Source: Schizosaccharomyces osmophilus (Eukaryota; Ascomycota; Schizosaccharomycetes; Schizosaccharomycetales; Schizosaccharomycetaceae). Taken from it: a DNA stretch of 64,000 nucleotides. Where the stretch lies: assembly GCF_027921745.1 (NCBI RefSeq), contig NC_079238.1, forward strand, positions 62,001 through 126,000, read 5' to 3'. Below the pieces are notes generated by a model. That model saw only the letters and a program-made list of their open reading frames with translations, had not been told where the DNA came from and made no database searches. Position numbers and translations under genes: made by a program. Positions within the stretch are counted from its first letter, which is position 1, and every line of letters begins with the position of its first letter. Below, one piece after another: positions 42,077-51,208 of the stretch.

Positions 42077-43708
42077 TTATTTCATGCTCTTTTCATCGTC
42101 TGCCATCCAAGAATCTAGCTGAGAGCTTGGATCTGAGCGGTTTGTTCCGAGGTCAATTTCAGAAAGTCTCCAAAACCGTGTCTTCGCAAAGAATTTGTAC
42201 GTAAAATAAATAATAGGAAAAAGTGGCAACAAAATATACGAATCAACGAAACTAGCTGCATTAAATGGACTTAGTGAGGTCCAACCTTGAATTAGTGCCA
42301 AAAAAACAGTAGCTGCTAAACCAAAATAAGCATTCCATGGAAACAAAAACGATTTGTATAACAGCTCGTCAGTATGGTGTCCTTGTACTTTCCATGCACG
42401 TCGAAACCGGATATGAATAAATGAGATAGATCCCCAAACCAGGAAGGTTGAAACACCGCTCAAATTTACAATATAGTTATAGGCTTTTTGTGCTCCGGTG
42501 CTGACGTTCATCAATGATAGGGCGCCAAATAGATTGGTAAAAACAACGGCATAGATAGGTACGCCTCGCTTATTTACTCTACCCAATATGCGAGGTGCTT
42601 TTCGTTCACGAGCCATAAAGAGGATTGTACGTGACCCAATGTAAATAGAACTGTTTACACTAGAAAGGCTTGTTATAAAAATAAAAGCGTTGATTAAATG
42701 ACCACCTCCTTCCCAGCCCGCAATTTGGATTGCTATTGTCATGGGACTTTTTAGAGTACCACTAGAACCACCAGACAACTCTGGTGAATTGGAAGGACAA
42801 GTAAGTCCAAAGAAAAATGCAGATCCAACATAAACGAAAAGAATTCGCCAAAATACTTGCCGGATAGCACGGGGTACTGCGACTTGAGGGTTCTTTGTTT
42901 CTGTGGCAGCTACGCCAACGGATTCACATCCAGAATAAAAGGAAGAGCAGTATGTAAAAACGGATGCAACTCCTCTAAATCCGTGCACAAATGGGCCAGG
43001 GTTGTGCCAATACCGAAAGCCCAATGCGCCCTTCTGATGTACCAGGCCTCCTGCCGCATAAATGATGGAAAACATAAAGTAGGCGACAAGTCCCAACAGT
43101 TTTATTAGAGCAAGCCAAAATTCTGCTTCGCCAAATGCCTCTACCCCTAAAAGTTGAAATGAAAGGAAAAAAACCCAAAAGAGGAGAAAATAGCCCCAAA
43201 CTGGCACTTTATCACTCCAGAATAAAAATATACTTGTTAATGTGTTGTATTCATTGGACAAAACGGCTACCCAGTTGATAAAATAGTACCAGCCGACGAC
43301 GACCCCAAATGCTTTATCGACCATTCGGTCTGAAAGTTCTGTGAAAGCTCCTCCAGTTGGATACATGGTGGTGATTTCTCCTAATGACTGCATTACACTA
43401 AATGCTATGATCCCAACACCAGAAAATCCAATTAAAAGAGACGCAGGACCTCCATTTGCGAGTGCACCGCCCGATCCAACAAGCAATCCAGGACCGATGA
43501 TACCAGCCAAAGCCATCATACTGAGATGCCTCGACTTTAGTTTTCGTTTCACGCCATGTTTATATTCTTCCAATTGCTCGGCTACGACTTCAACGGACGG
43601 CTCGGTTTCCGAACTTTTCTTTTCGATGTCTGATTCAGATTCCTATTCATTTTGAGTTAATATAAAATCACCTGAGGTAGTACAAATCTAAAATAACAAT
43701 ACCTGCAT
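42077..43708 (-). CDS. Amino-acid permease (YAT/AAP family), probable two-exon gene
   Basis: A 12-helix plasma-membrane amino-acid:H+ symporter. The characteristic start of the transport domain is KRKLKSRHLSMMALAGIIGPG, then VMQSLGEITTMYPTGGAF, GWYYFINWVAVLSNE, FRYWHNPGPF and ATETKNPQVAVPRAI. The main open frame has no ATG near its beginning and is open to 43642. A good splice model adds a 6-base coding exon ATGCAG (43708-43703) and a 60-base intron (43702-43643; GTATTG, TTAAC branch, AATAG). That gives MQESESDIEKK and a 523-residue protein with the acidic tail-like N-terminus usual in this family. Substrate is unknown. The coding region after residue 30 is certain; the first exon is inferred. 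Confidence 0.88.
43643..43702 (-). other. Predicted intron near the start of the amino-acid permease
   Basis: 5' GTATTG at 43702, TTAAC branch-like sequence and AATAG at 43643. It is needed because the permease frame lacks an upstream ATG and hits a stop at 43643-43645. Confidence 0.6.
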
Positions 43709-44739
43709 ATATTAGACTTAATTATAAAAGGAAAGGAGAAGAATCTTCACAAATAAGTAATTTTCATTCATCCTACACATAGTATTACGACAGGCTCAAA
43801 ATGGCCTTTCTCCTAGATAATAATATGAGCAAATCTTCATCCAACAGACTTTCTTATCGCTGTCATATTGATACTGCAATAGATTAGATTACAGCTACTG
43901 GGTCTTATTACCAGTAGCAATGAGCCAGGACAATGAAAATTTTGTATATGCTTATACCAATTAAAGGTTTACATAGCGATACCCTTATAAGGGAAATGGA
44001 AGAATTGATCGCAGCTTTCTTTATTTCTATTGGTAACATTTATAATTCAAAATTATAAAACTATGAAGATGAGACGAATATCCCTCCTCGCTTTTTAAAG
44101 TCGCTAGTTGTATCCATCCAGTAATTGTTTACAACCATTTCTTCTGAAAATTTAAAACATACAAAAGCAGAAAAACTCAAAGTTGGTAGACATTATGATC
44201 CTATTTTTGTCGCATTTTGAAGGATGACTATAGGCTCTGATAGCAAAACTCCAAAAAGACACTTGCAAGATAAACTTCGTACTTTTACAATTCAGGCTTT
44301 GTCCTCGATTTATTATGCAGTGTTTCTTTCAGCGAGAACTGTTACGATAGGTACTCGAATTCATTTGGATTGATATTTATATCTATATAGTTTTCTCAGG
44401 TACTAAGTGCTCAGCTTGCCACCTTCTATTTTACTATTTGTTGATGTATGAAATCACTGCATTCCTACCATTGATCATCTTGTAAACAAACAGTTTTATG
44501 AATCCCTTCATTATGGATACGCTAACTGTTTGAATAAAAGAAAAAATTATGCCAATGATATATTTTCGTTGCCTCCGGTCATGCAGCAATGTTGATAAAA
44601 CGATTTGCGTCACTTGACGAACGACAAATAAAAGATTGGGATATCCATATATTTTGAATTCTATAATCAGTTTTTTACTTTTATCTAGTCAATTTTTCAT
44701 ATTATATCAGACAAGGACTCTTCCTATTTAGTAATAGCG
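43709..44739. other. Divergent intergenic region
   Basis: Promoters of the permease and the enolase pseudogene lie here, on opposite strands. No gene seen. Confidence 0.5.
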
Positions 44740-46067
44740 ATGTCGACAATCCAAAATGTTTACGCTAGAAGCATTTATGATTCAAGAGGAGAGGAAGCCC
44801 GACCATTGAAATCGAGCTTACCACAGAGTTAGGAATGTTCCCAGCACTGGTACCTTCGGGAGCATCCACCGGGAAATGGGAAGCAAAAGAGCTTCGTGAT
44901 GGAGACAAACAAAAATGGGGAGGCAAAGGTGTTTTGAAGGCTGTAGAGAATGTTAACAAGGTGCTTGGACCTGCCCTAGTAAAGTCAGGAATTGACATTA
45001 CGGACCAAGGAAAAGTCGACAAGTTCATGATAGATTTAGATGGCACAGAAGATAAGTCCAAGCTGGGAGCAAATAGTATTGTTGGCATTTCAATGGCAGT
45101 AGCTCGTGCTGCATCTGCCTATTTAAAGATTCCCTTGTACAAACACATAGCCGAACTGGCTGGTTCAAAAGCAAGTAACTGCCTTCCAGTGCCTTCGTTT
45201 AACGTCTTGAACGGTGGAACACATGCCGGTGGAGATCTTGCCTTTCAAGAAAAAATGGTAATGCCAATTAAAGTTCCCACTTTTTCGGAGGGACTTCGTT
45301 GGTGCAGTGAAGTTTACCATAGTCTGAAATCGCTGGCCAAGCAAAAGTACGGTGCTTCGACAGGAAACGTAGGAGATGAAGGAGGAATTGCTCCTGATTT
45401 AGCAACCGCAGAAGAGGCATTAGATTTGATTAGCGAGGCAATCGTAAAGGGCGGATACGAAGGAAAGGTGAGAATTGGTTTTGATGTTGCTGCCTCAGAA
45501 CTATACGATGGAAAGATTTATGATTTGGATTTTAAGAGCGCAAAGCCGAATCCTGCGAATCAACTTGATTACAAAAAACTTTACCAAAAATACAACCAGC
45601 TGATTGAAAAATACAAGATTGTAAATATTGAGGATCCTTTTTCGGAGGAAGACTGGGAGGCATTTTCGTTTATATCGAGCAACACCAAAGTACAAATCGT
45701 GGCAGATGATTTGACAGTGACAAATACAAAGAGACTATCAAAAGCCATTCAAGAGAAATGTGCGAATGCTCTTCTGGTAAAGATCAACCAAATTGGCTCG
45801 TTATCGGAAACCATTCATGCTGCCAATATGGCAAAGAAAGCCGGCTGGGGTCTGATGGTCTCGCACCGCTCTGGCGAAACTGACGATGTTTTTATTTCCC
45901 ATTTAACAATCGGCTTAGAAGCTGGTCAGATGAAGTCCGGAGCACCGTGCCGATCGGAACGACTAGCCAAGTATAATGAATTGTTGCGGATAGAGGACCG
46001 TCTTGGATCGAATGCAGTATATGCTGGCACCAATGCCCCCAAATATATTAAGTCCAACGCGCTTTAA
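44740..46067 (+). pseudogene. Enolase, disrupted by a 5-bp tandem duplication near its N-terminus
   Basis: A glycolytic enolase paralogue (2-phosphoglycerate to phosphoenolpyruvate). From the ATG at 44740 the protein reads [17 protein letters not shown] and then shifts frame, because GAGGA is tandemly duplicated (44786-44790 and 44791-44795). Without five of these bases the frame would run about 440 codons, the standard enolase length. The remaining 410 codons from Met 44835 are fully open. All key residues are there: THAG and QEK near the catalytic loop, [36 protein letters not shown], the lysine in LLVKINQIG, and [10 protein letters not shown]. Ser replaces the usual Asn of SRGNPT. It is a very young pseudogene, or makes an N-terminally shortened protein by internal initiation. 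Confidence 0.88.
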
Positions 46068-46409
46068 GTTGGAGGATAATTCAAACTCGAGCATATTGAA
46101 TCAAACACTTTGTACAACATCGAAAGTTATCAGTTGTCATGAAATTTTTCTTTAACTCATTCCTTAAAAGTTCTAAATGAATGGTGGAAGTAATACCATT
46201 GCGAAAGGTAACTAGAACTTTTCTTGTATGACAACTTCTACAGACATAACGAGATAGTGTAGAGTTTTCTTTTCCGCCTTCGTCTTACTCCTTATTCACT
46301 GTTCCTTTGCTGGTTATTGTTCATGGTGTAAAGCCCAAATGGAAAATGTTTGCCCTTATCATTCATATCAAACAACAATGTCAGTCGAAGTGAAATTTGT
46401 AAGACAATG
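46068..46409. other. Intergenic
   Basis: 3' region of the enolase; possibly contains further unrecognisable pieces of the aminotransferase relic. Confidence 0.45.
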
Positions 46410-46750
46410 ACATTTCATATAGTTTAGAAAGAGACAGGAATTGATAAGGGTGTAGAGTTTGGGAAAATGCCAAGGTATTCCGGAATTAGTTAACTTCATA
46501 AAGGAGCAAACTCAAACTAGCCCATTCTCTACCTTGCAGGGAATGGGAGATTAAATAGATAGAAGGTTAAAAATAATCTCGTGTACTGTTTCAGGTTGCT
46601 CGTTAATTATGGGGATTCTGTTCTTACGAATATCTGGAAAATGCACTGAAAACTTTTGAATATGAAATTTACTTGGAAACGATACAAGATGATAATTGTG
46701 TTGCACCTGATTTAAACCATTAAAGAAAAAAAAGGTGCCCTGTACGCAAT
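46410..46750. pseudogene. Rearranged relic of an Aro8-like aminotransferase
   Basis: Two pieces match the aminotransferase gene at 37.7-39.2 kb but in opposite orientations. On plus, 46410-46552 corresponds to the stretch coding SYDLGRDEN through GQCQGIPELVNFIKEH and PPYKEWEIK (about residues 85-135). On minus, about 46730-46600 corresponds to the N-terminal CNTDIDLISFSGG through PSKFALRRLSVRFPEL (about residues 34-65), now reading HNYHLVSF, PSKF, FSVHFPDI. The nucleotide matches are clear while reading frames are broken. The N-terminal part is therefore inverted relative to what follows it. Only a few hundred bases survive, so this is an old fragment of a paralogue or of a former copy. Confidence 0.75.
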
Positions 46751-47179
46751 GCATCCGTCCTTATTAAGCCTAATACTATGCGAGCTATAACGACAGTTCA
46801 CTCTTTAAAAAAAGGTTTGTTTCTTTTTAGTATATCTTCGTTAATGCATAAGTCTCTACTTCTTCACGAATATGTTACACTGTTTGGTCAAAATTTCCAT
46901 CCCAACCGCAGGTAGAGTTCGCTGTTTCTTGGTTTTCACAAACAACTGTTGATTCGGATTGTAGGTGTGTAGTAAATACACATTTTTGGCTTTTTGCCGC
47001 CTCAAAGACTACATAAAATAAATATAGAAAAAATAAACAAAATTCCTTGTGCTTCTGCTGGCATTTACGATCGATATTGCGATACTGAATTTTTTTTGAT
47101 ATATTGCATTACTTTACCCAATTTGGTTATTTTAGTTACTATAAAGTTTCTATTTAAGTTATTTGATGCATAGAAAGGG
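46751..47179. other. Intergenic, promoter of the fluoride exporter
   Basis: AT-rich; no gene recognised. Confidence 0.5.
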
Positions 47180-48115
47180 ATGCTTCTTACAGAGTCTTAC
47201 TTTTGTATCACGTCCATGTTGGGCAGCCTAGCTCGACTTGGTTTAGCCTCATTGAATACATACCCTAATACCCCATTTAATGGTATCGTTTGGGCTCAAG
47301 TCATTGGATGTATAATAATGGGTTTTGCACAGACGGAAACCGTCTTTTTTCCTCGACCCAAACACAATGCAGCACTGCTACTAGCAATCACAACAGGATT
47401 TTGTGGTTCTTTGACTACTTTTTCTTCATGGATGTTGGAGATGTTTACGGCTATGGCTAATCTGGGACCTTTTATACCTAGAGGACGAGGAGACTCGTTT
47501 TTGGCCGTTGTTTCCACGTTTACGTTAACAATATCAATGGCATTTTCTGGGTTATTATTTGGAAAACAATTGGGAAGGTCAACAACGTATTGGAAGATTG
47601 GCGAGTTTTCATTTGCTCGAGCAATCCCAATGAACACTCACTTATTCGTAAGAGGGATAATCTTTCTCTTGGCGGTTGGTTTTTTTTTGGGGAGCTCTCT
47701 TTACACGGCTTACACAAAAGATATTACACATCGAGGTATTGGTTTTAGCTTAATTTTTTCGCCGTTTGGTGCAGTCTTGCGGCTGTACCTTTCTCGCTGG
47801 TTTAACTCTCCAAAATACTATATGCCATATGGAACACTGATTGCAAATTTATTGGGTACTCTAATCATTGCTATTATGTATATGCTTCCTCTTATCACAC
47901 ACTGCAGCCCGGTTTCCAGAAGTGTCATCTACGGAATTCAAAATGGATTTTGTGGTTGCTTAACCACTTTATCTACATTTTTGAATGAACTTCATACTAT
48001 GCCAACGAAAAGGGCATATAGTTACTGTATTTTAAGTGTTGCCGTTGGATTTTCATTTTGTGTCATTATAGATGGCGCTACTGCTTGGGGACATGGCTAC
48101 AATATGCAGTCTTGA
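47180..48115 (+). CDS. Fluoride export protein, FEX/CrcB (Fluc) family
   Basis: A 311-residue plasma-membrane fluoride channel or exporter that protects cells from environmental fluoride. Like other eukaryotic FEX proteins it is a tandem fusion of two CrcB halves joined by an extra helix. The pore motifs occur once per half: GFCGSLTTFSSW at residues 73-84 and GFCGCLTTLSTF at 256-267, with aromatic and threonine pore residues kept in both. Each half also shows a Gly-x-x-x-Arg segment (MLGSLARL and PFGAVLRL). About nine hydrophobic segments are visible. The start is the ATG at 47180. S. pombe has a subtelomeric homologue. Frame intact. Confidence 0.95.
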   Translation: MLLTESYFCITSMLGSLARLGLASLNTYPNTPFNGIVWAQVIGCIIMGFAQTETVFFPRPKHNAALLLAITTGFCGSLTTFSSWMLEMFTAMANLGPFIPRGRGDSFLAVVSTFTLTISMAFSGLLFGKQLGRSTTYWKIGEFSFARAIPMNTHLFVRGIIFLLAVGFFLGSSLYTAYTKDITHRGIGFSLIFSPFGAVLRLYLSRWFNSPKYYMPYGTLIANLLGTLIIAIMYMLPLITHCSPVSRSVIYGIQNGFCGCLTTLSTFLNELHTMPTKRAYSYCILSVAVGFSFCVIIDGATAWGHGYNMQS

Positions 48116-48657
48116 TTGTGTTTATGTAAATTACATTTCTTTTCTCCTTTAATTTTGTTGACGTAATTGGTTTCTCTATAATAATTGCTGTATTATTGGA
48201 AATCTTTCCGCTTGCAGCGTGCAGTTTGTGATCGTTTGGGATTAGGTATGGATTCTCTCTTTTGGAGTGTTGTTACGGGGAAAACTCCTATTAGGGTTGG
48301 ATTCCTATGAAATAGAAACTATTGGTGCAAATAGAATATTGGAATTGGCTCCATTTTTCCTTCTCTATATATTTATGACATTCAAAGGTTGCAAGGTATA
48401 CTGCATGAATTACAAAAGATGATATGTGGGTTGCTGGTTCCTTCTTATGATGATAGCTTTTAATTAATATTCCCTTTTATTTTTTATCAATATATCATAC
48501 TTAAATTGGCTTGGTGTTGATTCCTCATGATTCACATTGACGAGTTTTGTGTTTGTAAAGTAGAGCAATACGCTTCTGCAGGACTTTCGATGCTAGTAGT
48601 ATGGAATGTACTTTTAATTATGACCCACAGAAAACACCGATTTGCGATGGCAATGTC
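48116..48657. other. Convergent intergenic region
   Basis: 3' ends of the fluoride exporter and the small stress-type protein. No gene recognised. Confidence 0.5.
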
Positions 48658-48955
48658 TTACTGCCCCTTCATGGTTTTTCCCTTTTCCCAAATAGTTCCA
48701 TCTCGAATGACTTTACCCACTGCTTCTTCTACATCACCTTTGAAATGTTTAGCTGTTTTGAAAACTTCAGCAGGGCCTTTTTGGTCGTTGGGGTCCTTTG
48801 ATTCGGGGTCGGAAGAATATCCTTCAGGAGCATTTGCCATGTATCCATAAGTTGAGTCTGTTCCTGCAGATGCTTCGAATTGTTGGGCATCTTTTGTATG
48901 GTTTGAATCCACCTGATGGAATGAAACTCTGTTAACAACGAATGAATTGTACCAT
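48658..48955 (-). CDS. Small conserved-looking fungal protein, CsbD-like tail, probable two-exon gene
   Basis: A hydrophilic protein of about 85 residues. The main exon (48912-48658) reads VDSNHTKDAQQFEASAGT, a Tyr/Gly segment TYGYMANAPEGYSSD, then a KDPNDQKGPAEVFKTAKHFK stretch and GDVEEAVGKVIRDG with an EKGKTMKGQ end, reminiscent of small stress-linked CsbD-like proteins. The frame lacks an ATG at its start. A 40-base intron (48952-48913; GTACAA, GTTAAC branch, ATCAG) would attach it to an ATG at 48955-48953, giving MVDSNHTKDAQ. The one-codon coding exon is inferred. Function unknown; alternatively translation starts at an internal Met within TYGYMANAPEG. Confidence 0.65.
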
Positions 48956-49437
48956 CGTGACAACGTTTCGTAAAGAAATAAAAACCAATTGAAATGAAAA
49001 AAAAAATGGTAAAGATGAAAATTATGAATTGTTATAAAAGAGAATTAAGCAATGTTATTTAAAAGTTGATGTATGCGTACTTTTTCTTACAAAAGTCACC
49101 TCGAAACGAGCAAGGTCTATTCGTCACATGAACGCATGAAAACAAAGGTTAAGAAATGACATATGAACCTCGATCATGAAAAAGGGAGTTCAAAGTATGT
49201 ACTGTAGTGACTGATTGATAAAAATGAAAGCTGGATGTATCATTAAATAGTGTATAGGATGCGCGATGTACGACAATAGAAACCAATCGTGAGTGGTAGG
49301 AGTATTGTTTTCTCCATTAGCCTGTAATCATTATTAATACTATTATTATTTATTCCTTCCTCATACATGAATTGCTGCAGGTTAAGGTAGTGATACAAAC
49401 AAGTAGGAAAATGATCATTGCTTCTAGTGGCAGCTGC
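48956..49437. other. Intergenic
   Basis: Promoter of the small protein and 3' region of the FMN reductase. No gene recognised. Confidence 0.5.
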
Positions 49438-50055
49438 TTACGGTTTAGGACTTGAGTTCAAGTTTTCCAAAATTTCTGCAAACATTTTGTGGATTGCTTC
49501 GACGCAGCCCCCCTCTAGCCATAATTGCTTCAAGCCATCGTCTAGCCGGCCATTCCTCATGCAATCTTCTAAAGTCTTCAAGGTGATGGTTAAGGAAGGG
49601 GTCGTAGAAACACATTTCATCCTCAGTCCACGAGTGACATCTTGCAAGTGAGCAGCCGCTTTTGAGCCACCATGGCCTCCGTACGAAACGATACCAACAG
49701 GTTTTCCAGTCCATTCATGGAAGAGATAATCAATAGCATTTTTTAGAGATGCAGGTAGACTCCAATTATATTGAGGAGTGACAAATATATAAGCATCGTA
49801 TTTTCGAATTTCATACGACCACTTGCGGGTAGTCTCGTGTTGGTAATGGCAAGTGGGATCTTCTTTTGGTAAGGTAGCTGGAATTCGAGGCTCATTATAT
49901 ATGGGAAGATTATAATTCGTAATGTCCACAGAATGAAGAGATATTCCATTTGGTAAACTTGATGCTATGACAGAACGTACATAGTCTGTAATGAAAGGGT
50001 TCAGACGTGGACTACGAGTACTACTTGTTATAAAAGCTATTGTTTTTTCGTGCAT
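49438..50055 (-). CDS. NADPH-dependent FMN reductase / quinone reductase, flavodoxin-like (Lot6 type)
   Basis: A 205-residue cytosolic flavoprotein of the NADPH-dependent FMN reductase family, which reduces quinones or flavins and protects against redox stress. FMN phosphate-binding residues sit in ITSSTRSPRLNPF after strand 1 (about residues 9-21). The isoalloxazine-contacting TPQYNWSLPASLKNAIDYL (about 92-110) and the SYGGHGGSKAAAHLQ loop (about 123-137) are diagnostic. The start is the ATG at 50055. A perfect TCCGCGGA palindrome lies 55 bases upstream, the same box found before the DHA1 transporter, suggesting shared stress or drug control. Confidence 0.92.
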   Translation of the reverse strand: MHEKTIAFITSSTRSPRLNPFITDYVRSVIASSLPNGISLHSVDITNYNLPIYNEPRIPATLPKEDPTCHYQHETTRKWSYEIRKYDAYIFVTPQYNWSLPASLKNAIDYLFHEWTGKPVGIVSYGGHGGSKAAAHLQDVTRGLRMKCVSTTPSLTITLKTLEDCMRNGRLDDGLKQLWLEGGCVEAIHKMFAEILENLNSSPKP

Positions 50056-50109
50056 TCTTATGATATCGCTTTACTTGCCATTCACTTTAGGTTTTTTAAG
50101 TCGTACCTT

Positions 50110-50117
50110 TCCGCGGA
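50110..50117. promoter_or_regulatory. PDRE-like palindrome (TCCGCGGA) upstream of the FMN reductase
   Basis: One perfect TCCGCGGA, 55 bases before the ATG of the reductase, followed by an ATCCGG half-site about ten bases away. Same core as the pair at 9003-9024. Confidence 0.55.
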
Positions 50118-51208
50118 TACCACGAAATCCGGTCTCTAAGGCCGAGGTCTACCCTTAGGTCCCTTGGTGTGTGTAGTCGTAGTAGATCGTTCTACCATTT
50201 TGCAGTTTGCAACACGTATACCACCGATCCTGTTGTTGTCTGCTAAATGTAGATAAAGACCACTGGAGTTGAGTTGTTTCTCTGAATGAAATGCAGTTTC
50301 CACAGCAGAATAGTTGGAACGTTGCAGAGTCCTCCAAACGACTTGAAAATCAAAATCAAAAGTGGAAACTTTTTAAAATAGAAATCAATAAATAAGTAGA
50401 CATATGAAAAAAAAAAAAAAAAAAAAAAACTCTGAAAACGATTTAGAACACCAACAGCATCAATAACGATTCATCTTAATCCCCCACCATCAAACAGGCT
50501 AAAAAGTTGTGCAAAGCAAAAGGTGCGCCTATTTCTAGGCCAACTATTTTCGGTTTCTTCACCATAAACATGAGATCAAAAGGCGAATATTCCGCTGCAT
50601 CCTTTGCTACATTTTTTACGAAAAATAAACAGAAAAACATGTTATAATTTATTTATTTTTCACTTTATTTTTATTTGTTTGTTTATTTATTTTTTCGCCC
50701 ATCCTTTTCTACCTCATCTACCACTACCCGTTACCCGCTACCAGGCGTTTTCTTATCTAAAGGTTCTCTTAGGAACGAATCACCATGGACGCGAATCCCA
50801 ACGTAAGTTACAGATTAGAGATGAGCTAAGCGTGATCCAAAGATACAAATTCCTAATTGTCCCCGCATATTTACCATTTGAAATGATCAATATGACTAGG
50901 TATATTGAACATTTCAACCAAAAAAAAGGCAATGCCTAACTCAAGTAATTGGATATCTGTAGATGACAAAAAGGATTGAAAGCAAAAAGATATCCGACAA
51001 AAGATGTAGGCCAAGTATATATACTTGGGTAAAATGCGATTTCTTTGGCATCTTGTTTATTTTCTTGTGTAAATCACAAAACGATCGCGATTGTCTGTCT
51101 CTGGAAATTGCAATTCTACTTAACTCTGTCTTGACTTTGTGGAAGTCTCCTATTCAGAAAAAACCTAGTTAGACGTATTGACAGAAAGGACGCTGACACT
51201 CTTTTATT
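50118..51208. other. 1.1-kb intergenic region
   Basis: Contains a 61-codon minus-strand open stretch at 50155-50337 (Cys- and aromatic-rich, no ATG), a 23-base A-run (50407-50429), T-rich DNA and a 69-codon stretch at 50963-51172. None is recognised as a gene. The last part is the promoter of the ACS transporter. Confidence 0.45.

Noticed and set aside
50155-50337. Cys- and aromatic-rich minus-strand stretch slightly resembling a WW or zinc domain
   Set aside because: No start codon, no complete motif and no supporting exon.
50791-50808. Short ATG-started exon-like sequence followed by a perfect GTAAGT, resembling the M-factor start (MDA)
   Set aside because: No downstream exon gives a CaaX box or a recognisable protein.
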